64,000 nt of DNA, taken from Sediminicola sp963974715. Its GTDB lineage: Bacteria > Bacteroidota > Bacteroidia > Flavobacteriales > Flavobacteriaceae. Below are positions 17,383-25,221 of this stretch, in pieces (position 1 is the stretch's first letter; the number at the start of each line of letters is the position of its first letter). The notes under the pieces are model-generated. The model had not been told where the DNA came from. It did not search any database and saw only the letters and a program-made list of their open reading frames with translations. The translations under genes and the position numbers were made by a program. The stretch spans positions 186,001 to 250,000 of the forward strand of contig CAXBDK010000006.1 of assembly GCA_963974715.1 (NCBI GenBank), read 5' to 3'.

Positions 17383-18572
17383 GAAACCTGATAGACCGAA
17401 AGGGCCAGCTTTAAGATATGCACGGCCTTTACCAGGCTTTCCCTGTCCAGAACGTACGCAATCCTTATCTGGTTTTTTCCCAGCCCTTCCGTGGCGTAGA
17501 AACCTGCTGCCGGGGCGACCATTACCGTTTCGCCGTTGTGCTGGAAAGATTCCAGCAACCATTGGGCAAAATGGTCGGCATTCGAGATGGGCAGTTCCAC
17601 AATGCAGTAGAAAGCACCTTGGGGCTTGGCCACTTTTACCCCCCTGATCTTTTCCAGTTCGGAGATAAGGATGTCCCTTCTGGAAACGTACTCCGTTATC
17701 ACATCGTCAAAATAGGCCTGAGGTGTCTCCAGGGCAGCTTCCGAGGCAATTTGCGCATAGGTGGGGGGAGATAGTCTGGCCTGTGCAAATTTAAGGGCGG
17801 TCTTGATCACTTCCTTATTTTTGGAGACGAGACAACCTATCCGGGCCCCGCACATACTGTACCGTTTGGAAACGGAATCCACCATAATGGCATGGTCCCG
17901 CAGTCCTTCCACTTCCAGCACGGAAAAATGTTTTTTGCCTTCATAGGTAAATTCGCGGTATACCTCATCGGCCACCAAAAAAATATCGTGTTTTTTGGCG
18001 ATCTCGGCCAATTTAAGAACTTCCTCACCGCTGTATAAATAACCTGTGGGGTTGCCAGGGTTGCAGATAAGGATGGCCCGAGTGTTCGGCCCGATCAATT
18101 TTTCCAGGTCGGCAATGGGGGGAAGTGCAAAATTATCCTCAAATTTAGATGCCACCGGAACCACTTTTACGCCAGCGGCGGTGGCGAAACCATTGTAGTT
18201 GGCATAGAAGGGTTCGGGTATAATGATCTCCCCTTCCGAATCGGCTATGGTACCCATCACAAAGGCCAAGGCTTCCGATCCCCCAGTGGTAATAATGATG
18301 TCGTCGGCCTTTATGTCGATATTGTGCCGTTTGTAGTAAGCGGCCAATTTTTCGCGATATTCTTCGGAACCTTCCGTCCTGCTGTAGGCCAGTACCTCCA
18401 AGGTATTGTTGCGTACCGCATCCAAAGCTACTTTTGGGGTCTTGATATCGGGCTGTCCTATGTTGAGGTGTATGACCCCGATTCCACGCTTCTTTGCATC
18501 CTCTGCATAGGGTACCAATTTTCTGATGGGCGACTCGGGCATGGACATTCCCTTTTTGGATATGGAAGGCAT
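17379..18572 (-). CDS. PLP-dependent aminotransferase, aspartate aminotransferase-like
   Basis: This is a fold-type I aminotransferase of 397 residues. It shows GQPDIKTP, NPGNPTG, and the PLP-lysine in SVSKRYSMCGARIG. Class I enzymes of this sort transfer the amino group between aspartate (or other amino acids) and 2-oxoglutarate; the exact substrate is unsure. I prefer ATG 18572 (MPSISKKGMSMPESPIRKL) over a longer frame beginning at 18614, because family similarity starts there. It forms a pair with murB. Confidence 0.87.
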   Translation of the reverse strand: MPSISKKGMSMPESPIRKLVPYAEDAKKRGIGVIHLNIGQPDIKTPKVALDAVRNNTLEVLAYSRTEGSEEYREKLAAYYKRHNIDIKADDIIITTGGSEALAFVMGTIADSEGEIIIPEPFYANYNGFATAAGVKVVPVASKFEDNFALPPIADLEKLIGPNTRAILICNPGNPTGYLYSGEEVLKLAEIAKKHDIFLVADEVYREFTYEGKKHFSVLEVEGLRDHAIMVDSVSKRYSMCGARIGCLVSKNKEVIKTALKFAQARLSPPTYAQIASEAALETPQAYFDDVITEYVSRRDILISELEKIRGVKVAKPQGAFYCIVELPISNADHFAQWLLESFQHNGETVMVAPAAGFYATEGLGKNQIRIAYVLDRESLVKAVHILKLALSVYQVS

Positions 18573-18809
18573 ATAAAAATTTTTCCGCAAAAATGGCAAA
18601 TCCATCGCTACCAAACAATAAGATTGTGCTTAATTTAATTTTGGGACGTTTTTTTAAAGCGAAGTACCCTTTGTTGCCATAAATTTTGGTCCATGAACAT
18701 TAAAGCCTGATTCCAAGGAGATTGACCGATCGTTAATATGTTAATATATTAGGTAGTTAAGTGGAGAATTCTTAATTTAATATTGCTATTCTTCCAAATT
18801 ACCAAAAAA

Positions 18810-20159
18810 ATGGCTCGGTTCTTTAAACATATCCCGATTCTATTGCTTTTTTTTCCAGTGTTCTCCCTTTCACAGGGATTTGGACTGGATAAAGGTGCAA
18901 AGTTTCAGAAGGTTCCATTTCAATTGGTGAACAACCTGATAGTACTTCCCGTGGAAGTAAATGGGGCGCAGTTGTCATTTATCCTCGATTCCGGGGTTGG
19001 TACGCCGATCCTGTTCAACCTGAGCGGACAGGACTCCGTTCAGATCAATAATGTACGTGAAGTCACCCTTAGAGGGCTGGGGGAGGGGGCTCCCATCAAG
19101 GCGCTTGGCTCTACCAATAACCTTCTTCGGATAGGTCGTGCAAAGAACCCAGGCCAGAGCCTGTACGTTATTATGGACAAGGACCTTAACTTTTCCCCCA
19201 GCCTGGGGGTAACCATTCACGGGATCATGGGATATGAGCTCTTTAGGGATTTTGTGGTGGACATCAACTATGCCACTAAGGTGATCAAGTTGTACGACCC
19301 CCAGCATTATTCGAAAAAATATATGCGACGGTCGGAAATTTTACCGTTGGAAATAGAGAACAGAAGGGCGTTTGTGGACGGGGAAGTACTGCTGAACGGG
19401 AAATCTCCCATTTCTGTAAGGCTATTGGTAGATACTGGCAGTTCGGATGCCATCTGGCTGTTTCCCAATGCAGCGAAAGGACTGGAGGTGCCCAAAAAGA
19501 ATTATGACGACTTTCTCGGCAAGGGGCTGAACGGAAACATTTTTGGTAAAAGGACCATGGTGGAAAATTTTAGATGGGGCAGCCATTCCCTAAAGGACCC
19601 CAAGGCGGCATTCCCCGATATGCAATCTTTTGACAGTGTTAGGATCAAAAGGTCCCCGGAAAGGAACGGAAGTGTGGGCGGTGATATCCTTAAACGTTTC
19701 AACATCGTTTTCAATTATTCCAAAAATGAAATGGCCATCACAAAAAACAGGCATTTTAACGACCCCTTTCAATATAATTTGAGCGGTGTGGAACTCATAC
19801 ACGCAGGTACCCGGTTAATCGCCGATCGACTAACGGACCAAAAGCCCTCCTTGGATGAAGCTGAGGGAAAATCGTTCGGGAACGTACAATTGTTGATGGA
19901 TGGTGGCACTAGGTTGAGCTTGGTCCCCGAGATTGTCGTATCGTCCATTAGGGCCGGGAGTCCCGCCGCAGAGGCTGGATTGATGGAAGGAGATCTTATT
20001 CTTGCCATCAATGGAAAAAGTGTACACCGTTACAAGTTACAGGAAGTACTGGAGATGATCAATGAAGGGGAAGGGAAACGTATCAAGGTCGTGATCGAAA
20101 GAGCCAATAAGGACCTGCTTTTTTCCTTTGTGTTGAAAGAACTCTTTAAACCCCATTAA
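18810..20159 (+). CDS. retropepsin-like aspartyl protease with PDZ domain
   Basis: The 449-residue protein begins with a signal peptide (MARFFKHIPILLLFFPVFSL). Two copies of a retropepsin-like half follow, one with LSFILDSGVGTPILF and one with RLLVDTGSSDAIWLF, then a C-terminal PDZ domain (RAGSPAAEAGLMEGDLILAI). Each half carries a D-S/T-G catalytic-type motif, so the two may pair within one chain as in pepsins. It is exported to the periplasm or outer membrane; substrates are unknown. The ATG at 18810 is chosen over an in-frame TTG at 18783, which would spoil the signal peptide. Confidence 0.85.
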   Translation: MARFFKHIPILLLFFPVFSLSQGFGLDKGAKFQKVPFQLVNNLIVLPVEVNGAQLSFILDSGVGTPILFNLSGQDSVQINNVREVTLRGLGEGAPIKALGSTNNLLRIGRAKNPGQSLYVIMDKDLNFSPSLGVTIHGIMGYELFRDFVVDINYATKVIKLYDPQHYSKKYMRRSEILPLEIENRRAFVDGEVLLNGKSPISVRLLVDTGSSDAIWLFPNAAKGLEVPKKNYDDFLGKGLNGNIFGKRTMVENFRWGSHSLKDPKAAFPDMQSFDSVRIKRSPERNGSVGGDILKRFNIVFNYSKNEMAITKNRHFNDPFQYNLSGVELIHAGTRLIADRLTDQKPSLDEAEGKSFGNVQLLMDGGTRLSLVPEIVVSSIRAGSPAAEAGLMEGDLILAINGKSVHRYKLQEVLEMINEGEGKRIKVVIERANKDLLFSFVLKELFKPH

Positions 20160-20244
20160 GATATCTTATTTCCCCATGCCAGGCATTGCGGTTGATCGGG
20201 TTTTTCCTGAACACCTTGGGGCCGTTCTGGCTCGGTCCAATAAA

Positions 20245-20271
20245 AAGGGGCCAGTAATTTACTGGCCCCTT
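20245..20271. terminator. bidirectional terminator
   Basis: Stem AAGGGGCCAGT at 20245-20255 with ACTGGCCCCTT at 20261-20271, loop of five. It separates the convergent aspartyl-protease and DUF1573 genes and has short T-runs on both sides. Confidence 0.75.
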
Positions 20272-20313
20272 GCTTTATCGGTACTACAGGTCTAACCAAC
20301 CCGTAGAATGTTA

Positions 20314-20703
20314 CTATTTTTGAACCTGTCCGCCTTTGACCTCTCCCTTGATCTTTAGGACCGTGGTAGGTACGTCGGCATTGGAAATAACGGTGATGGC
20401 CTTCCTTATCGGCCCCACCCTGTTGGTATCATATTTTACCTGGATCTCCCCTTTGGCTCCCGGCAAAATGGGACCGTCCGGTTTCTTTGGGATCGTACAT
20501 CCGCAACTTGAACTGACTTTGCTGATGATCAAAGGGGCGTCGCCGGTATTCGTAAACTCGAACACGCGCACACCATCACTGCCCTTCTCGATTTCACCAT
20601 AGTCCACCGTGTCGGACTTAAACTTGATTTTGGCAGTTTTATCCTGGGCCTGTAAGCTCATTCCCAAGAGTCCAACAAATAATACAAGTACTAATTTTTT
20701 CAT
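20314..20703 (-). CDS. DUF1573 exported protein
   Basis: A signal peptide (MKKLVLVLFVGLLGMSLQAQ) is followed by a single immunoglobulin-like beta domain of the DUF1573 family, recognised by VSSSCGCTIPKKPDGPI and the later beta strands. The 129-residue protein should be periplasmic; the function of DUF1573 is not known. The ATG at 20703 is chosen because a longer frame would bury the promoter found at 20727-20757. Confidence 0.88.
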   Translation of the reverse strand: MKKLVLVLFVGLLGMSLQAQDKTAKIKFKSDTVDYGEIEKGSDGVRVFEFTNTGDAPLIISKVSSSCGCTIPKKPDGPILPGAKGEIQVKYDTNRVGPIRKAITVISNADVPTTVLKIKGEVKGGQVQK

Positions 20704-20726
20704 CGTTTTTAGTTTTGGGTGAATTT

Positions 20727-20757
20727 CAAATGTAAATGTTTTCACAGGAACACGCAA
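20727..20757 (-). promoter_or_regulatory. promoter of the DUF1573 gene
   Basis: On the minus strand TTG (20757-20755), a 20-base spacer and TACATTTG (20734-20727) match the Bacteroidota TTG-N17-23-TAnnTTTG promoter. The start codon lies 23 bases further on. Confidence 0.7.
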
Positions 20758-20764
20758 AATTCTT

Positions 20765-20793
20765 TTGTTATGTTATAACGTTACTTATTTTTG
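20765..20793 (+). promoter_or_regulatory. promoter of valS
   Basis: TTG (20765-20767), an 18-base spacer and TATTTTTG (20786-20793) fit the Bacteroidota consensus. It leaves a 5' UTR of roughly 75 bases before valS. Confidence 0.65.
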
Positions 20794-20872
20794 TTTCGTA
20801 TTTCCGCCGGGTCCAAATTAGTCGAAACGCTATTTTCCCCCAATATGTACACCGTTCAGAGAATACCTAACT

Positions 20873-23530
20873 ATGGGTAAAACAAAAACTATACCACAAA
20901 TGGACATTCCATCAAAATATGAGCCGCACAAGGCGGAAGACCACTGGTACGAATACTGGATGAAACACGGATATTTCAATTCGGTACCGGATGACAGGGA
21001 ACCTTATACCATCGTAATCCCGCCTCCCAATGTTACCGGAGTGCTGCACATGGGGCACATGCTCAATAATACCATTCAGGATGTTTTGATCAGGAGGGCC
21101 CGTTTGATGGGGAAAAATGCCTGTTGGGTACCGGGTACAGATCATGCTTCCATTGCTACTGAGGCCAAGGTAGTGGCGCGTCTAAAAGAGCGGGGCATAG
21201 GAAAGGAAGATATTTCAAGGGAGGAATTTCTGGAGCACGCCTGGGAGTGGACCCATGAATATGGAGGGGTTATCCTGGAACAATTAAAGAAACTGGGATG
21301 TTCCTGTGATTGGCAGCGCACCAAGTTCACCATGGACGGGCCAATGTCCGCATCCGTCATCAAGGTGTTTGTAGATCTATATAACAAGGGACTTATCTAT
21401 AGGGGGTACAGAATGGTACATTGGGATCCGGAAGCAAAGACCACCCTGTCGGACGAAGAGGTGATCTATGAGGAGCGGCAGGGACTTCTGTATTATCTAA
21501 CCTATCCAATAGAGGGTTCCGAAGAAACGGTTACCATTGCCACCACACGTCCCGAGACCATTTTAGGGGATACCGCGATCTGTATCCACCCCGATGATGA
21601 ACGGTATGCGCACCTTCATGGGAAAAGGGCGATCGTGCCCATTGCCGACAGATCGGTTCCCATAATTTTGGACGACTATGTGGATATGGAATTTGGAACG
21701 GGTTGCCTAAAAGTTACCCCCGCTCACGATGTGAACGATAAATTGTTGGGCGAAAAGCACCAGTTGGAAACCATAGATATTTTTAATGACGATGCCTCCC
21801 TTAACAGTTTTGGACTCCATTACCAAGGAAAGGACCGTTTTGTTGTGAGAAAGGAGATTGCCCAGGAATTGGAGGAAAAGGGCTTTTTGCTAAAAACGGA
21901 ACAATACCTTAATAAGGTGGGGACTTCCGAGAGGACCAAGGCAGTTATAGAACCCAGACTCTCCGATCAGTGGTTCCTTAAGATGGAAGGATTGGTAAAA
22001 CCCGCTATCAAGGCGGTACTGGAAACGGAGGAAATAAACCTTTTTCCCAAAAAGTTCGAGAATACATATAGGCACTGGATGGAAAATATCCGGGATTGGA
22101 ACATCTCCAGACAGTTGTGGTGGGGACAACAGATTCCGGCCTATTACTATGGGGACGGACAGGAGGATTTTGTGGTTGCCGAATCCATGGAGGGGGCAGT
22201 GGAACTTGCCCGCACAAAAACGGGCAATCCCTCGTTATCGGCCAATGACCTTACGCAGGACTCCGATGCGTTGGATACATGGTTTTCATCTTGGTTATGG
22301 CCTATCAGTGTCTTTAACGGTATCTTGGAACCGGACAATAAGGAGATAAACTATTACTATCCTACCAACGATCTGGTCACTGGTCCCGACATCCTGTTTT
22401 TTTGGGTGGCGCGAATGATCATCTCCGGGTATGAGTATAGGGGAGAGAGGCCCTTTCGGAACGTATATCTTACAGGTCTTGTTCGGGACAAGCAAAGGCG
22501 GAAAATGTCAAAGTCGTTGGGCAATTCCCCCGATGCCCTTAAACTGATCGAGGATTATGGTGCCGATGGCGTACGTGTGGGCCTCTTGCTCAGTTCCGCC
22601 GCTGGGAACGACCTCATGTTCGATGAGGCCCTTTGCCAACAGGGCAAAAATTTCGCCAATAAGATCTGGAACGGTTTCCGACTCGTAAAGGGATGGGAAG
22701 TGGCCGATCTGCCGCAGCCAGAGGCTTCCAAGCTCGGATTGGAATGGTACCGTGCCAAATTTGGACTTGCCCTGGAAGAAATAGGGGATCATTTTTCAAA
22801 ATACAGGATTTCGGATGCACTTATGTGCACCTATAAATTAATATGGGACGATTACAGTTCTTGGTTATTGGAAATCGTCAAACCTGCCTATCAGCAGCCA
22901 ATAGACAGGATTACTTATGATGCCGTTATGGGGTTGTTCGAGGAAAACCTTAAACTCCTGCACCCGTTCATGCCCTTTTTGACCGAGGAGCTATGGCAGC
23001 GCATCTCCCCCAGGAAGCCAAAAGAAGCATTGGTTGTGGCCTCTTGGCCTACGGCCGTCGCTTCGGATTCGAACTTGATCGGTGGGTTTGATTTCATGTC
23101 AGAGGTCATTGCCGGTGTACGTACCATTCGGAAGGAAAAGAACGTTCCCATGAAGGACTCCTTGGAACTCTCCGTTTTAAATGCCGAAGGGACGACCAAG
23201 GCATGGGATGTGATCATCTCCAAACTTACCAACATTTCCAACATTCGTTATGTGGAAGCCGCGGTCGACGGTTCCCTATCGTTCAGGGTGAAGTCGAACG
23301 AATACTTTATTCCCATTGGCGGGACGTTGGACATAGGGGCCGAAATAAAAAAGATCCGGGAGGAACTGGAATATACCCATGGCTTTTTAACGTCGGTCCG
23401 TAAAAAATTGTCAAATGCCCGGTTCGTGGAAAATGCGCCCGCCCAGGTAATTTCGCTGGAACGTCAAAAGGAGGCCGATGCCGTTGCCAAGATAGAGACC
23501 TTGGAAAAAAGCTTGGACAACTTGCAATAG
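20873..23530 (+). CDS. valS: valyl-tRNA synthetase
   Basis: ValS charges tRNA-Val and edits mischarged Thr. The class I signature is NVTGVLHMGHMLNN (HIGH as HMGH) near residue 48 and KMSKSLGNSPD near residue 544. The editing domain lies between (TTRPETILGDTAI, GTGCLKVTPAHD). A C-terminal coiled coil is present (about residues 820-885). The 885-residue length is typical. An internal ATG ten codons in (MDIPSKYEP) is an equally likely start, since many homologues begin near it. Confidence 0.97.
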   Translation: MGKTKTIPQMDIPSKYEPHKAEDHWYEYWMKHGYFNSVPDDREPYTIVIPPPNVTGVLHMGHMLNNTIQDVLIRRARLMGKNACWVPGTDHASIATEAKVVARLKERGIGKEDISREEFLEHAWEWTHEYGGVILEQLKKLGCSCDWQRTKFTMDGPMSASVIKVFVDLYNKGLIYRGYRMVHWDPEAKTTLSDEEVIYEERQGLLYYLTYPIEGSEETVTIATTRPETILGDTAICIHPDDERYAHLHGKRAIVPIADRSVPIILDDYVDMEFGTGCLKVTPAHDVNDKLLGEKHQLETIDIFNDDASLNSFGLHYQGKDRFVVRKEIAQELEEKGFLLKTEQYLNKVGTSERTKAVIEPRLSDQWFLKMEGLVKPAIKAVLETEEINLFPKKFENTYRHWMENIRDWNISRQLWWGQQIPAYYYGDGQEDFVVAESMEGAVELARTKTGNPSLSANDLTQDSDALDTWFSSWLWPISVFNGILEPDNKEINYYYPTNDLVTGPDILFFWVARMIISGYEYRGERPFRNVYLTGLVRDKQRRKMSKSLGNSPDALKLIEDYGADGVRVGLLLSSAAGNDLMFDEALCQQGKNFANKIWNGFRLVKGWEVADLPQPEASKLGLEWYRAKFGLALEEIGDHFSKYRISDALMCTYKLIWDDYSSWLLEIVKPAYQQPIDRITYDAVMGLFEENLKLLHPFMPFLTEELWQRISPRKPKEALVVASWPTAVASDSNLIGGFDFMSEVIAGVRTIRKEKNVPMKDSLELSVLNAEGTTKAWDVIISKLTNISNIRYVEAAVDGSLSFRVKSNEYFIPIGGTLDIGAEIKKIREELEYTHGFLTSVRKKLSNARFVENAPAQVISLERQKEADAVAKIETLEKSLDNLQ

Positions 23531-23639
23531 CGGACCATTATTATTAGGGGTGTGCGTCTTTCCGGGACAAACATCCTTAACCGATGAAGTGGGATTTTAC
23601 CGTACATTTGTCCCCGTAAAATTTGAGCTAATATTCCCG

Positions 23640-25214
23640 ATGATGAATGCTGACGAACACACGGATGGAGAAGTTCCCAAGACCGAAGCGGTAAGTGCCC
23701 AAGAGCTGGAACTCTGCATCTCCATTTTGGATAGATTGGCAGAAAATGCCCATCAGGTATTAGATCTACCTGAAGAGCAGCGGATTGCCCTGTTAAGGTC
23801 GGCAGGGATACTTTCCCGTCCCAGTAGGGAAGCGTTCAAACAACGGAAAAAGGACTCTGAAAAGGCCGCCAAAAGAAAAAAAATGGAACGGGACAGGCAT
23901 GCCCGAAAGGAAACGGGTATACGCACGGCCAGGGAAGCGGCCATTTTTGTGGCCCCTAAGTTATTGCCCGCCCCCACAAAAGAACAATTGATGGAACGGG
24001 AACTGGAGTCCTCCAGAAATTGTTATGTATGTAAGGAACTGTATACCAAACTCCACCATTTTTATGATACCATGTGCCAAGAATGTGGGGATTTCAATTA
24101 TGCCAAACGTTTTCAGACAGCCGACCTTAAAGGACAAGTGGCGGTGCTCACCGGGGCACGTTTAAAGATAGGCTACCATATTGCATTGATCTTGCTAAGG
24201 GCGGGGGCCACCGTGGTTGCCACTACCCGTTTTCCGGTGGATGCCGCCATTCGCTTTTCCCAAGAGGAAGACTATACAATCTGGGCCCATAGACTGAAAA
24301 TCCATGGACTGGACCTTCGCCATATTCCCAGTGTGGAGATTTTCTGTAATTTTATGGAGCAGCAGTATCCGCGATTGGATATACTTATCAACAATGCCGC
24401 ACAGACGGTACGAAGGCCTGCCGGGTTTTATCGGCACCTGATGAAAAATGAGGAACTTCCCTTGGATACCCTTCCAGAAAAGGTGCGACAGTTGTTATCG
24501 GACCATAACTATTGTATACAAGAACTTAAAAACCTGGGTACGGGAACCTCTTCCCAGCAAAATAATGCCCTTCCGGTAACTTGGCATGCGCCCGAACCTG
24601 GAATTGGCATACGGGCGTCCGCCAAATTGTCGCAGATTCCCTATAGTTTTGATAGTTCCCTATCGGCCAAGGAGGTGTTCCCGGAAGGGGAACTGGATGC
24701 CGACCTGCAGCAGGTGGACCTTAGAAAGACCAATAGCTGGCGATTGAAATTGGGCGAAGTGGAAACCCCTGAACTGATCGAAGTGCAACTGGTAAATGCC
24801 ATAGCGCCCTTTGTGCTCTGTAACCGACTTTCCAAACTCATGCGGAAGGAAAATACGGGACAGAAACATATCATAAACGTTTCGGCCATGGAAGGAAAAT
24901 TCCATCGGTTCTTCAAGGAGGACCGACATCCGCATACAAATATGGCAAAGGCCGCCCTAAACATGATGACCCATACTTCTGCCCTGGATCTGGCCAAGGA
25001 CGGCATCTATATGAATGCGGTGGATACGGGTTGGGTAACGGACGAAGATCCTGTGGTCCTGTCCAAACTGAAGGAGGAAGTCCATGATTTTCAACCGCCT
25101 TTGGACATCGTCGATGGCGCCGCACGGGTATTGGATCCCCTAATCGACGGGATCAATACCGGAAAACATTGGTGCGGTAAATTTTTAAAGGACTATAGGC
25201 CGATAGATTGGTAG
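23640..25214 (+). CDS. atypical SDR-fold protein with N-terminal Cys cluster
   Basis: The 524-residue protein is about twice the size of a normal short-chain dehydrogenase. Its N-terminal 120 residues are helical and very basic (KKDSEKAAKRKKMERDRHAR), followed by NCYVCKEL and MCQECGDF, two CxxC pairs (128/131, 146/149) likely to bind zinc. The SDR Rossmann fold starts at about 168 with LTGARLKIGYHIAL, then NNAAQTVRRPAG. The catalytic Tyr of YxxxK is replaced: the site reads PHTNMAKAALNM, with Thr four before the Lys. So dehydrogenase activity is doubtful. TACATTTG at 23603-23610 suggests a start at 23640 rather than in the longer frame from 23550. Function unknown. Confidence 0.75.
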   Translation: MMNADEHTDGEVPKTEAVSAQELELCISILDRLAENAHQVLDLPEEQRIALLRSAGILSRPSREAFKQRKKDSEKAAKRKKMERDRHARKETGIRTAREAAIFVAPKLLPAPTKEQLMERELESSRNCYVCKELYTKLHHFYDTMCQECGDFNYAKRFQTADLKGQVAVLTGARLKIGYHIALILLRAGATVVATTRFPVDAAIRFSQEEDYTIWAHRLKIHGLDLRHIPSVEIFCNFMEQQYPRLDILINNAAQTVRRPAGFYRHLMKNEELPLDTLPEKVRQLLSDHNYCIQELKNLGTGTSSQQNNALPVTWHAPEPGIGIRASAKLSQIPYSFDSSLSAKEVFPEGELDADLQQVDLRKTNSWRLKLGEVETPELIEVQLVNAIAPFVLCNRLSKLMRKENTGQKHIINVSAMEGKFHRFFKEDRHPHTNMAKAALNMMTHTSALDLAKDGIYMNAVDTGWVTDEDPVVLSKLKEEVHDFQPPLDIVDGAARVLDPLIDGINTGKHWCGKFLKDYRPIDW

Positions 25215-25221
25215 GCCTATT

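Noticed and set aside
17383..17562. 60-codon N-terminal extension of murB
   Set aside because: It overlaps the aminotransferase gene in another frame and is unlike MurB; the ATG at 17382 overlaps that gene's stop in the usual coupled way.
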